DNA of 64,000 nucleotides, from assembly GCF_041537905.1 (NCBI RefSeq), contig NZ_JBGRUO010000014.1, positions 62,001-126,000 of the forward strand. Reading direction: 5' to 3'. Positions 42,211 through 50,873 of this stretch are shown here, piece by piece (the first letter of the stretch is position 1; each line of letters starts with the position of its first letter). Source of the DNA: Ruegeria_C sp041537905. GTDB lineage: Bacteria; Pseudomonadota; Alphaproteobacteria; Rhodobacterales; Rhodobacteraceae. The notes beneath the pieces were generated by a model, which worked only from the letters and a program-made list of their open reading frames with translations, was not told where the DNA came from and did not search any database. The translations under genes and the position numbers were made by a program.

Positions 42211-42931
42211 CTGTTTCTCCCTTGCCTGTTGTGTTGCCACATCTGCGCATCCCCCATCCCGGCGGAGGCCGCCTGTTGCCCGGATGGTCCGGGTCATTCC
42301 CCCAGATCGCCTGATAGGTGTCAACGGCCATCCCGCGTCTTTGCAAGAGGATGAACATCGCGACCAGCCCGACCCACCAGATCAAAAGCACCAGCCACAT
42401 CCAGATCGGGGCGTTGGCCTTCCACAGTCCCAGAACGATCGTCACAAGCGCCAGCAGCAGCAGGGCATACCCGATCAGCTTATGCAGCAGCTCAAACATC
42501 AGCCGCCATGCGGTCATGTCATAGTGATCGCCGCGCGGACTGCCATCTGGCGCCGGGGCCGTCGGCCCGCCCTTGCTGCCGCGAAAAACGCCCAACAGGA
42601 CCTGCACCCCCATCAAGACCAGAACCAGATAGCCCAGCCAATTGTGCAAACTCATCGCGTCCCAGCGGCTGGGCAGGACGAGCGCAAGGCCAAAAATCGA
42701 CAGGCCTACCACCAGCGCCTGCCCCATCCAATGCGTGCGCCACCAGCTTTGATTGTCCAACTCTCTTGGCCAGTCCTGACCCGGCAGGACCTTGAAGAAC
42801 CGCGCGGCGATGACCGCCAGCGGAGCCAGCACGCCCCAACCCAGAACCATGCTGCGCGCATGCCACGAGATGGCAAAGCCCACCTCATGCGCGCGGCCCG
42901 GATCGACAGGAGAGGTCAGCCAATCCCACAT
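42170..42931 (-). CDS. Cytochrome b561-like membrane protein
   Basis: This protein of about 253 residues has six hydrophobic segments. Candidate haem-ligand histidines occur in AISWHARSMVLGW, WRTHWMGQ, SLHNWLGYL and ELLHKLIGY, as in the b561 di-haem fold. It is joined to the upstream permease gene by a TGATG overlap and overlaps the SMP-30 gene by 41 bases. A cytochrome inside a carbohydrate importer operon is unusual. It may take electrons from a periplasmic sugar dehydrogenase, but none is encoded here. Confidence 0.85.
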   Translation of the reverse strand: MWDWLTSPVDPGRAHEVGFAISWHARSMVLGWGVLAPLAVIAARFFKVLPGQDWPRELDNQSWWRTHWMGQALVVGLSIFGLALVLPSRWDAMSLHNWLGYLVLVLMGVQVLLGVFRGSKGGPTAPAPDGSPRGDHYDMTAWRLMFELLHKLIGYALLLLALVTIVLGLWKANAPIWMWLVLLIWWVGLVAMFILLQRRGMAVDTYQAIWGNDPDHPGNRRPPPGWGMRRCGNTTGKGETDVRSDRGNRVRGH

Positions 42932-43866
42932 CAGCCCTTCACGGCCCCTGCGGTCATGCCGGTGATGATCTGCCGCGAAGCAAAAAGCGTGAAGATGATC
43001 GGCGGGATCGCCAGCAACATGCCCGTTGCCATGATCACACCCCATTCCACGTTGAACTCGGACATGTTGTTCACAATCAGGATCGGCACAGTCTTGGTGT
43101 TGCGGTCCGAGAGTGCCGAGGCGAGCAGGTATTCGTTCCAGGCTATGCGGAAAGTAAAGATCGCTGCTGCGGCCAGACCGGGCTTGATCAACGGTAGCAC
43201 CACCTTGAAGAACACCTGAAACGGCCCCGCCCCATCGACGCGAGCTGCCTCTTCCAGCGAGCGCGGCACCTGTACGATAAAGCTCTGCAGGATCCAGATC
43301 ACGAAAGGCAGGTTCATGGCGACATAGACGAGAATGATGCCCGAATGAGTGCCTGCAAGGCAGACATCCCCTCTGCCCCCGAAGGTCTCGCGGATCAATG
43401 ACCCGACATAGGTCGTCTTACCGATACAAAACTCGTTATTCCAGAGGCCGAAGACCGGAACCAGCAGCACGGCGGGCGGCACCATGCGTACCATCAGCGT
43501 GGTCAACGAGACCGAATCCCGCCCCATAAACCTGAACCGCACCAACGCATAGGAGGCCATGCACCCGATCACCAGCGTCAGCGCGGTCGAGACCAGCGCG
43601 ATGATCAGGGAATTGCCGAATGCGTTGCCGAATTTCAGCGAGCAGTGATCCACATGATCGGGCTTGTACCAGAGCACGTCGCAGAGCGCGGTTTCGTAAT
43701 TCTGGATCGTCGGCAGGAAGATCAGCCCGGATGTGCCCGAGATGATATCGACATCCAGTTTGAATGAATTGACGAACATCAGCAGGACCGGGCCTACCGA
43801 CATCACGACCAGTGCAGCGATCAGCGCATAGAATGCTGGCGGCTGTCTTTCATAGCTGGTGGCCAT
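42931..43866 (-). CDS. Carbohydrate ABC permease (MalG-like)
   Basis: The 311-residue permease has six helices and the coupling motif EEAARVDGAGPFQVFFKVVLPLIKPG. A long periplasmic segment with cysteines (CDVLWYKPDHVDHCSLKF, and CIGKTTYV to VCLAG) sits after the first helix and in the middle, which is more than MalG usually has. It overlaps the MalF-like gene by 1 base and the b561 gene by TGATG. Confidence 0.93.
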   Translation of the reverse strand: MATSYERQPPAFYALIAALVVMSVGPVLLMFVNSFKLDVDIISGTSGLIFLPTIQNYETALCDVLWYKPDHVDHCSLKFGNAFGNSLIIALVSTALTLVIGCMASYALVRFRFMGRDSVSLTTLMVRMVPPAVLLVPVFGLWNNEFCIGKTTYVGSLIRETFGGRGDVCLAGTHSGIILVYVAMNLPFVIWILQSFIVQVPRSLEEAARVDGAGPFQVFFKVVLPLIKPGLAAAAIFTFRIAWNEYLLASALSDRNTKTVPILIVNNMSEFNVEWGVIMATGMLLAIPPIIFTLFASRQIITGMTAGAVKG

Positions 43867-44777
43867 TACTCATCCTCCTCCACAGCGGCGCGCAGGCGGT
43901 TGGCACGCATTTCCTGCCAGCGCGTGAAGGCAAACATCATCACGGTGATGAACAGCAGCAGAATGAGCAGATAATTCGACATTGCTGCCGCGACGCCCAA
44001 TTCACGGAACTCGGTTGCGGTACGCGAAATACGCAGGGCGAGGATTTCGGTACTCAGCCCCGGCCCGCCTTCAGTCATGACCAGAATCACCTCAAGCACT
44101 TTGAACGCGTCGATCAAACGCAGCAGGCCGGTCACGATCAGCACCGGCATCATCAGCGGCAGTTTGATATGGATAATCTGCTGCCACCCGGTTGCACCGT
44201 CGATGCGCGCCGCTTCCAGTGCCGAGCGGGGCAGCGATTGCAGTGCCGCCAGCGACAGGATGAAGATGAACGGGGTCCATTGCCAGATATCTGCAATGAT
44301 CACCGACATCAGCGCGTTTGCCCCCAGCCAGTCGACCGTAGGCAAACCGATCGCCTCGAAGAACCGGTTAAACGTGCCAACCGTCGGGTGATACATGTAC
44401 CGCCACATCAGGCCCACCACGACCGGCGCGATCATCATAGGCAGAATGAACAGGGTCCGCAGCACCGACATGCCGCGAATGTTGCGGTCCAGCAGCAGGG
44501 CCAGCCCGACGCCGATCACCATCTCGAATGTGACCACGAAGAACGCAAAGCTGAGCGTCACGCCGAGACTTTCGCGGAAATTGGGATCGTGCCAGAGGGT
44601 GATGTAGTTCTTGAGTCCTACAAACTCTGCCTCGCCAATGGTCTGGCTGGGGTCCCAATCGCGAAAACTGCCCCAGACCATGTAGCCCAGCGGATAAAGC
44701 AGAGCGATGACCATGATCACGACCGCTGGGGCCATGAACATGTAAGGCGTCAGACGATTGGCCGTGGCGCGTTGCAT
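43866..44777 (-). CDS. Carbohydrate ABC permease (MalF-like)
   Basis: The 303-residue permease has six helices and the coupling motif LEAARIDGATGWQQIIHIKLPLMMPV. It is the partner of the MalG-like permease encoded next. The gene starts 67 bases after the binding-protein gene, and a GC-rich hairpin lies in that gap. Confidence 0.94.
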   Translation of the reverse strand: MQRATANRLTPYMFMAPAVVIMVIALLYPLGYMVWGSFRDWDPSQTIGEAEFVGLKNYITLWHDPNFRESLGVTLSFAFFVVTFEMVIGVGLALLLDRNIRGMSVLRTLFILPMMIAPVVVGLMWRYMYHPTVGTFNRFFEAIGLPTVDWLGANALMSVIIADIWQWTPFIFILSLAALQSLPRSALEAARIDGATGWQQIIHIKLPLMMPVLIVTGLLRLIDAFKVLEVILVMTEGGPGLSTEILALRISRTATEFRELGVAAAMSNYLLILLLFITVMMFAFTRWQEMRANRLRAAVEEDE

Positions 44778-44810
44778 CAGGGATGTCCTTTGGAAATCTT
44801 GCTATCGGAC

Positions 44811-44828
44811 CGGGGCGCCCACGCCCCG
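44811..44828 (-). other. GC-rich hairpin after substrate-binding protein gene
   Basis: Arms CGGGGCG (44811-44817) and CGCCCCG (44822-44828) form a perfect 7-bp stem with a CCCA loop, 16 bases after the SBP stop. No T-run follows on the minus strand, so it more likely stabilises the SBP mRNA than ends transcription fully. Confidence 0.65.
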
Positions 44829-44844
44829 ATCCTGACCTGCTCGG

Positions 44845-46173
44845 CTAGTTCCAGGTGTAATATCCGGCCTCGGTCATCACACCCTTGGTGCGCTCGGCAA
44901 CACCGTCCAGCGCCTCCTGGATATCCAGGTCTTCGGTCAGCACCTTGGACAGGGTGGTGCCCAGATCGGCGTTGATCTTGCCCCAGACCGGGATGATCGG
45001 ACGCCAGTCGGGATCAGCATGTTTCAACGCCTCGCCAAAGGTGGCCATATGCGGATATTTGGCGTTCACCTCTTCGTCGGCGTGGGTTGAGAAGCGCGAG
45101 GGGTTGCCACCCGCCATCGCCACCAGCTTGTCGCCTTTCTTGGATGTCAGCCACTGCATCAGCAGGAACGCGGCCTCTTTGTTTTCGGCATTGGCCGGAA
45201 TACCGATGCCGAACCCACCAGTCTGGCTGGCCCGTTCAACCCCCATCGGATGCAGCGCCCAGCCAACCTTGCCGACCACCTGGCTTTTCGACGGATCATC
45301 GATCTGCCCGGCCACAACAGTGGTATCGAGGAACATCGCCGTGTCGCCGTTCAGGAAGGACCCCAGCGCCTCGCCAAAGCCAAAGTTGGTGGCACCTTCG
45401 GGACCGCAATCGACTATGGTCTTGAGGGCTTCGGCGGCTTTCACGCCCGCCTCATTGTTCACCACCGGGTTCCACTGGTCGTCAAAGATCGCCCCACCCA
45501 TCGGGTTGAGATGCAGCAGGAAGGCATGCGCCGCGTGGTGGCCAGAGGCCGCGCGCGACGACAGCCCGCCCATGCCCGGCTCAAGCTCCGGGATCTTGCA
45601 GGCAATTTCCAGAAGCTCGTCATAGGTCTCGGGCACCTTTAGGCCATGCTTGTCGAAAATGTCCTTGCGATAGCCCAGAACCGACGTTTCCGACCCGTAA
45701 GGAATGCCAAACAGCGATCCTGTTGCGCCTTCCAGATAGCCTTTGTCGCCCCCCGCAAAGCCAATGTTGTAGACATAACCATCGATCAGATCGCCTGCGT
45801 CATAGCCCGGATCGGACAGCTTGGGGTTCATAAAATACTTGGCTAGGTTTTCCAGTTGATCGGCGAAGACATAGTCGGCCTTGGAAAACACCACATAAGC
45901 GATCAGGTCGTATTCGCCCTCGTCCTGCCCCAGTTCCAGCGTCTGGCGTTCGCGCATCTTGAGGTAGGGCAGTTGATCCACTTCGAGCTCAATCCCGGTT
46001 TCCGCGGTGAATTCCGGCAGGATCTTCATCACCGCATCATAATGCGGATGCGCAGGGAAGTTCACGATCAGCGTCGTGCCCTCATAATCGGCGTAAGGGT
46101 TGGCGAAGGCCGTCCCCGCCATGCAGGCCGCAACCGTCAGGCTGGCGACCGTGGATTTGAGTGAATGTGACAT
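44845..46173 (-). CDS. Extracellular carbohydrate-binding protein (SBP, MalE type)
   Basis: This 442-residue periplasmic protein has a signal peptide (STVASLTVAACMAGTAFA) and a family 1 SBP fold (LIVNFPAHPHYDAVMKILPEFTAETGIEL at the start). The substrate is unknown; the operon suggests a sugar, sugar acid or polyol. The ATG at 46173 follows GGGAGGA. The leader contains the 14-base sequence TGCAAAGGGAGGAA, found identically before the two other SBP genes in the window. Confidence 0.93.
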   Translation of the reverse strand: MSHSLKSTVASLTVAACMAGTAFANPYADYEGTTLIVNFPAHPHYDAVMKILPEFTAETGIELEVDQLPYLKMRERQTLELGQDEGEYDLIAYVVFSKADYVFADQLENLAKYFMNPKLSDPGYDAGDLIDGYVYNIGFAGGDKGYLEGATGSLFGIPYGSETSVLGYRKDIFDKHGLKVPETYDELLEIACKIPELEPGMGGLSSRAASGHHAAHAFLLHLNPMGGAIFDDQWNPVVNNEAGVKAAEALKTIVDCGPEGATNFGFGEALGSFLNGDTAMFLDTTVVAGQIDDPSKSQVVGKVGWALHPMGVERASQTGGFGIGIPANAENKEAAFLLMQWLTSKKGDKLVAMAGGNPSRFSTHADEEVNAKYPHMATFGEALKHADPDWRPIIPVWGKINADLGTTLSKVLTEDLDIQEALDGVAERTKGVMTEAGYYTWN

Positions 46174-46176
46174 GCG

Positions 46177-46190
46177 TTCCTCCCTTTGCA
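46177..46190 (-). promoter_or_regulatory. Shared SBP leader, copy 1 (ribosome-binding site)
   Basis: On the minus strand this reads TGCAAAGGGAGGAA, immediately before the SBP start at 46173. The identical 14 bases occur at 49675-49688 and 52838-52851, each time before an SBP gene. It contains the Shine-Dalgarno GGGAGGA. Confidence 0.7.
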
Positions 46191-46203
46191 TGAAATCGGG
46201 TCG

Positions 46204-47292
46204 CTAGATCGCAACCTCGCTATGGCGGTCGAACAGATGAACCCCGTTCGGATTGACCGCAAATGTCAGGGTTTGCCCCAGCGCGACGGGTGTTTCCGAG
46301 TTCACCTCGACCATCACATTGGCCGGTCCGCATCTGCACAGCAGGACCGATTGGGCACCGACATATTCCGAGACCATGACATCCAGCGTCAAAGCCTCCT
46401 GTTCCGACGCATCTGCATCAAAAGTCAGATCAGACGGGCGCACGCCCAGAATGACCTCTTTGTTCTGGTGGGCTTTTGCTGCGGCGGCCTTTTCAGCTCC
46501 CAACTGCAGGTCAAAGCCATCGCCACTGACAAAGACGCCCGTGTCACGCTCGACAATCTCACCTTCCAGAAAATTCATCGGTGGCATGCCGAGGAAACCG
46601 GCGACGAACTTGTTTACCGGACGCTTGAACAACTCTTCCGGAGTGCCCTGCTGCTGGATATAGCCGCCATGCATCACGACGATCCGATCTGCCAGTGTCA
46701 TAGCCTCGATCTGGTCATGGGTGACGTAGATCATGTTCTTCTGGACCCGCTGGCTCATCAGCGCCAGTTCGGCCCGCATCTGTCCACGCAGCTTGGCATC
46801 GAGATTGGACAACGGTTCATCAAACAGGAACGTACCGGCGTCACGGGTCAGCGCCCGCCCCATGGCAACCCGTTGGCGCTGCCCACCCGATAATTCGCCC
46901 GGCTTGCGCGCCAGATAGTCGGTCAGACCCAGCGTCGCGGCAACCGCTTTGACCTTCTGGTCGATCTCGGCCTTTGGGCGTTTTTGCAAACGCAGGGCAA
47001 AGGACATGTTTCGCGCCACGTTCATGTGCGGATAAAGCGCGTAATCCTGAAACACCATGGCAAGATCGCGATCCTTGGGTTCCAGCCGGCTGACCGGTTT
47101 GCCCCCGATATAAATCTCGCCTTCGGACACATCTTCAAGCCCGGCGATCATCCGCAATGTGGTGGATTTCCCGCAGCCCGACGGACCGACCAGAACCGTG
47201 AATTCATTATCGGCCATCTCCAGCTCGATCCCGTGCAGGACCTCAACATCGCCATAGCGCTTGATCAGGTTCTCAAGGTGGATTGTTGGCAT
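46204..47292 (-). CDS. Carbohydrate ABC ATPase (UgpC/MalK type)
   Basis: The 362-residue ATPase has Walker A GPSGCGKST, signature LSGGQRQRVAMGRAL, Walker B TFLFDEPLSNLD, the switch histidine YVTHDQIEAMTLADRI and a C-terminal TOBE domain. It energises the MalF/MalG-like pair downstream. It is the first gene of the importer operon; the region before it carries two mirror-image LacI-type operators. Confidence 0.95.
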   Translation of the reverse strand: MPTIHLENLIKRYGDVEVLHGIELEMADNEFTVLVGPSGCGKSTTLRMIAGLEDVSEGEIYIGGKPVSRLEPKDRDLAMVFQDYALYPHMNVARNMSFALRLQKRPKAEIDQKVKAVAATLGLTDYLARKPGELSGGQRQRVAMGRALTRDAGTFLFDEPLSNLDAKLRGQMRAELALMSQRVQKNMIYVTHDQIEAMTLADRIVVMHGGYIQQQGTPEELFKRPVNKFVAGFLGMPPMNFLEGEIVERDTGVFVSGDGFDLQLGAEKAAAAKAHQNKEVILGVRPSDLTFDADASEQEALTLDVMVSEYVGAQSVLLCRCGPANVMVEVNSETPVALGQTLTFAVNPNGVHLFDRHSEVAI

Positions 47293-47313
47293 GGCAGGGC
47301 TGTTTCTCCGATT

Positions 47314-47349
47314 TGTTACCGGTCACATTAGCAATTGTGACCGGTAACA
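47314..47349. promoter_or_regulatory. Paired LacI/GntR-type operators
   Basis: TGTTACCGGTCACA (47314-47327) and its exact reverse complement TGTGACCGGTAACA (47336-47349) are spaced 22 bp centre to centre, about two helical turns. Each resembles the E. coli GntR/IdnR box. They lie just before the importer ATPase gene, so a LacI-family protein, probably the one encoded next door, should repress the importer. Confidence 0.8.
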
Positions 47350-47394
47350 CAAAGGAAAATTGCAATTCCCTGTAAACCTTTGAAAACTGAGGGA

Positions 47395-48435
47395 TCACAA
47401 TTCCCGTGTGGAGCCGCGAAGGATCGGGCGCGCCTCGATCTTGATATGCTGGGGAATCACCGCACCTTCGCCCTGCGCGTCAAACAGTTCTGCGATCAAC
47501 CGGCCACTGGCCCGCCCGATACCCTTGGGATCGACCATCACCGTGGTGATTGCGGGCGAGGCGAACCGCGAGACTTCGAAATTCCCGAACCCCGCAATCC
47601 CGATATCGCCCGGCACAGACCTGCCCATTGCAGGTAAGGCTGAAAGCGCCCCGAAAGCCGGAGCGTCCGAGACACAGAAGATGCAATCAACATCCGGGAA
47701 CCGCCCCAGCAATTCAGGCATGGCCGCCGCCCCATCTTCGATGGAGAGCGGCGGTTTGCCGAATTTGAGGATGCGGTGCGCAGACAGGCCTGCCTTTGTC
47801 ATCGCGTCAACAAACCCTTTGCGGCGCGCGGCACCCCGGGTCCAGGCGTCATCAGCCTCGCCCAGAAAGGCGATGTTGCGATAGCCGCGCTGGATCAATG
47901 CCTGGGTCATCTCGGCAGCAGCGGCGCGGTTTGAAAAGCCGATCGTGTGGCCGATCGGGTCCTCGGGGCGTTCCCAAAGCTCGATCACCGGGACATTGGC
48001 GTCGCTCAGCAATTGGATCGTGCGATCCGAATGGCCGTCATAGGACAACACGACGGCCTCGGGCCGGCGTCGCAACATGGTCTCGACCAGCGTCTCTTCG
48101 CGCTCGGCGGAGTAGTTGGTGTAGCCTAAAAGAACCTGCTGCCCGATACCCTCAAGCTCTTCGGTCAGGGCCTGAACGGTTTCGGCGAAATGAAGGTTGT
48201 TCAGCGAGGGCACCAGTACCGCCACAAAACCCGAGCGTTTGGTGGTCAGGCTGCCCGCCATCTGGTCGGGCACATAGTTCATGTCGCGCACCACCTGCAG
48301 GATACGTTCGCGGGTTTCTTTCGAGATTGGGCTGTTTTCCTTGAGCGCGCGTGACACCGTCATGCGCGACACACCAGCAGCACGCGCCACATCGCGCATG
48401 GTAACCGGAGAGGGCGTTTTCTCTGACTGTGACAC
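47395..48435 (-). CDS. LacI family regulator (GntR subtype)
   Basis: The helix-turn-helix is VTMRDVARAAGVSRMTVSRA, followed by a hinge (PDQMAGSLTTKRSG) and a sugar-sensing domain. It is closely similar to the LacI protein at 56546-57553. The start is uncertain: GTG at 48435 gives a typical 12-residue N-terminus before the helix-turn-helix; GTG at 48465 would overlap the operator at 48453-48466; ATG at 48399 would be short. It sits upstream of the MalFGK-type operon and probably represses it and itself. Confidence 0.87.
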   Translation of the reverse strand: MSQSEKTPSPVTMRDVARAAGVSRMTVSRALKENSPISKETRERILQVVRDMNYVPDQMAGSLTTKRSGFVAVLVPSLNNLHFAETVQALTEELEGIGQQVLLGYTNYSAEREETLVETMLRRRPEAVVLSYDGHSDRTIQLLSDANVPVIELWERPEDPIGHTIGFSNRAAAAEMTQALIQRGYRNIAFLGEADDAWTRGAARRKGFVDAMTKAGLSAHRILKFGKPPLSIEDGAAAMPELLGRFPDVDCIFCVSDAPAFGALSALPAMGRSVPGDIGIAGFGNFEVSRFASPAITTVMVDPKGIGRASGRLIAELFDAQGEGAVIPQHIKIEARPILRGSTREL

Positions 48436-48452
48436 CGGCAAACCGCTCGATT

Positions 48453-48466
48453 TGTTATCGGTCACA
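48453..48466. promoter_or_regulatory. LacI/GntR-type operator at the regulator's own start
   Basis: TGTTATCGGTCACA differs by one base from the operator at 47314-47327, and the identity extends outward to 18 of 19 bases (CGATTTGTTAYCGGTCACA). It overlaps the start region of the LacI gene, which indicates autoregulation. Confidence 0.7.
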
Positions 48467-48494
48467 GAATGCGGCAGCACCTGCCGCGGATCAA

Positions 48495-48521
48495 GGGGCG
48501 CCGCAAAGCACGCGGCACCCC
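48495..48521 (-). other. GC-rich hairpin after substrate-binding protein gene
   Basis: Arms GGGGCGCCGC (48495-48504) and GCGGCACCCC (48512-48521) pair with one mismatch around a 7-base loop, 8 bases after the SBP stop. No clear T-run follows. It is probably an mRNA 3'-end stabiliser or partial terminator between the SBP gene and the LacI gene. Confidence 0.65.
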
Positions 48522-48529
48522 AGATGGTT

Positions 48530-49669
48530 TTAGCGTTCCAACGCGCCGACACCGGAGAAGCGGAAGGCTTCCTGTTCCAGCGCGTCGATCTCTTCGGCGC
48601 TCATCTGGTCATGGGCAACGGTGATCCGGCCCAGGAACACAAGCGGCAGCTCCTCCGCGCGGCCCTCCAGATCGGCCCTGATCGCTTCGGCGGTGGCCGC
48701 GCCCACATCATCGCCCATGCGCATCGGCGTGGCGTCCAACTCGCCACGACGAATGGCCTCAAGCTCCAGCCCGGTGCCGCCCCAGCCGGTCGAGAAGATC
48801 TCTTTCTCTTTGCCCTGCGACACCTGCGCCTCGACCGAGCCCATGGCCATGGCGGTATTGGCGTTGTGGATGATCGTCGCCTCCGGGTAGGCCTGCAGGA
48901 TCAGGCTGGTGCCTTCAAAACCACCCTCGCGCTGGTATTCGCCGTAATGCTCATAGGCGGTTGTCCAATTGCCTTTCTCTTCCACGCAGGCCTTGAAATC
49001 ACCGGATCGCTGGTTGTCGGTGATGCCCGGAATGCCCCGGTTCATCGCCATGGTCACATCATTGCCCAGACGGCCCAGCATGTAATCACACATGGTCAAG
49101 GCACCCGCAGCAGACGAGAAATCAAACCAGGCATCAGGTTGGGTCTTGAGATCTTTCAGGGGCGTGTGGAACGCCCAAACATAGGTAGAAAACCCATCAT
49201 TCCCGGCCAGTTTGTCGATATTGTCAGCTTGAATAGCCAGTTCTGACGGGCCGAAGATGACGTAGTCATAGAGATCGGCATCCTGTTCGACCTGATTGGC
49301 ATAGGTCGATTGCAGCGAATGTTCGATCTGACGGCTGGCAAACTCGGTCGTCTCATGGTTGATGCCCAATTCGTCTAACCGCTTGGTCATGGCCAGATAG
49401 TTGCGTGCCCAGAAATCGGACGTATCCGCCGAGGGATAGATCAGCGCGATCTGCACCGGCTTGTCGAGCGAGCCGGTAAACGGCACCGCCTCTGATCCGA
49501 CCACCGCCTGTAATGCTTCGAGCTTGCCATCGGCGTTGACCTCGTCCGGCACCCAGTAGTCGCGCTCGCCAATATCGGGCAATTCCTTGAGCGGCAGACT
49601 GCCCTCGGCGAAAGCGCCCCCGCCCATGGCCACGCTTGCCACCAGTGCTGTTGTTGTTAATAACCTCAT
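48530..49669 (-). CDS. Sugar ABC substrate-binding protein (ribose/TorT-like)
   Basis: The 379-residue protein has a signal peptide (LLTTTALVASVAMGGGAFA) and a periplasmic-binding-protein-like I fold (PVQIALIYPSADTSDFWARNYLAMTKRLDELG). It is larger than RbsB and closer to the TorT-type binders. It is the last gene of the second importer, after the single-domain ATPase and permease. Its leader has the shared TGCAAAGGGAGGAA. The ATG at 49669 is used; the frame before it has no coding character. Confidence 0.9.
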   Translation of the reverse strand: MRLLTTTALVASVAMGGGAFAEGSLPLKELPDIGERDYWVPDEVNADGKLEALQAVVGSEAVPFTGSLDKPVQIALIYPSADTSDFWARNYLAMTKRLDELGINHETTEFASRQIEHSLQSTYANQVEQDADLYDYVIFGPSELAIQADNIDKLAGNDGFSTYVWAFHTPLKDLKTQPDAWFDFSSAAGALTMCDYMLGRLGNDVTMAMNRGIPGITDNQRSGDFKACVEEKGNWTTAYEHYGEYQREGGFEGTSLILQAYPEATIIHNANTAMAMGSVEAQVSQGKEKEIFSTGWGGTGLELEAIRRGELDATPMRMGDDVGAATAEAIRADLEGRAEELPLVFLGRITVAHDQMSAEEIDALEQEAFRFSGVGALER

Positions 49670-49674
49670 TTCGG

Positions 49675-49688
49675 TTCCTCCCTTTGCA
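49675..49688 (-). promoter_or_regulatory. Shared SBP leader, copy 2 (ribosome-binding site)
   Basis: On the minus strand this reads TGCAAAGGGAGGAA, 5 bases before the SBP start at 49669, identical to copies 1 and 3. Confidence 0.7.
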
Positions 49689-49754
49689 TGAGTGCGGAGC
49701 CATCGGTCGGGTCGGGGCTGCACCCCCGGCCCGGCAACTCCGCGTGTTGGCCGG

Positions 49755-50873
49755 TCACCCGCTTGGGTTGGGGTCACCGGCAAATAGCCCGCCGATCGCA
49801 AGCAATGCGATCAGCACACCGATCAGGGCCGCGCTGAAGCGCAGCATTTTCTGTCCATCCGGGGTCATGAGGCCCGCGAACAAGCCGCCCGCCCCGTCCC
49901 GGTCCTTCTTCTGCATCCAGGTATAAAGCGCGACCGAACTGACGATAACGACGCCCGAGGCGACCGATTGCCAGAAGAACTCGATCCGCAGGGTCACCAG
50001 AGCATTGATCATCATGCTCAAGAGCAGCACGCCCGCAAACGAGCCCAGCATCGAGGCACGACCGCCAAAGAGCGAGGTGCCGCCCACAACAACCGCCGCA
50101 ATGACGTGCAGGTTGAAGTAAGGGGCAGATGTGGCCTGGATGGCGTTCAGCTTGCCGGTCAACATGACCCCGCCCAGCGCGGCGCAGGCGCCCATCAGCA
50201 CATAGGCATAGACCTTGTGCCGATTGACCGAAATGCCGGTCAGTTCGGCGGCTTCGGGGTTAGACCCGATTGCGATAGTGTAGCGTCCGAAATAGCTACG
50301 CGTCAGCAGCACATAGCCCGCGATCATCGTTGCAATCCCGATGATGACCGGGATCGGAATGAAGCCGGGGATCTGGCCCCGCCCGATCTCGGTCAGGAAT
50401 TCGGGGAAACGCGCCAGGACAAGCCCCTTGGCCAACACCAGGGCAAAGCCGCGATAGACAAGGTCCATCGCCAGTGTCCCGATCAGATCAGGTACGTTGA
50501 ACCGTGTGATGATCAGCCCGTTGATCAGGCCCATCACCGCGCCCAGCATGATCGCAATCGGCACCGCCACATAGACGGAAAAACCGTATTGCTTGATCAG
50601 AAAGGCCATCATGATGCCGCTGAGCGCCGCAATCGAGCCAATCGACAGGTCGATGCCCCGCTGCGTGATGACAAAGGTCATCGCCATCGCCATCGGCATG
50701 TAGAGCGCCGCATCCAGCAGGATCAGGTTCAGGTTGGTGGCCCGGAAATACCGCGCCGGTTCGGCGACCGCCATGAACAGCAGTATCGCCAGGATCATCA
50801 CCATCGGGCCGATGATCGCAACATAAGGCTCGATCCGTTCCGAGAGTGTTTTCTGAGCAGTAACCGTGGCCAT
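49755..50873 (-). CDS. Sugar ABC permease (RbsC/FrcC-like)
   Basis: The 372-residue permease of the branched-chain/ribose family has the markers GIDLSIGSIAALSGIMMA and SNPEAAELTGISVNRHKVYAYVLMG, and GGTSLFGGRASMLGSFAGVLLL near the end. It has an extra C-terminal stretch with one more hydrophobic helix (FSAALIGVLIALLAIGGLFAG). It starts within the ATPase stop (TGATG). Confidence 0.93.
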   Translation of the reverse strand: MATVTAQKTLSERIEPYVAIIGPMVMILAILLFMAVAEPARYFRATNLNLILLDAALYMPMAMAMTFVITQRGIDLSIGSIAALSGIMMAFLIKQYGFSVYVAVPIAIMLGAVMGLINGLIITRFNVPDLIGTLAMDLVYRGFALVLAKGLVLARFPEFLTEIGRGQIPGFIPIPVIIGIATMIAGYVLLTRSYFGRYTIAIGSNPEAAELTGISVNRHKVYAYVLMGACAALGGVMLTGKLNAIQATSAPYFNLHVIAAVVVGGTSLFGGRASMLGSFAGVLLLSMMINALVTLRIEFFWQSVASGVVIVSSVALYTWMQKKDRDGAGGLFAGLMTPDGQKMLRFSAALIGVLIALLAIGGLFAGDPNPSG

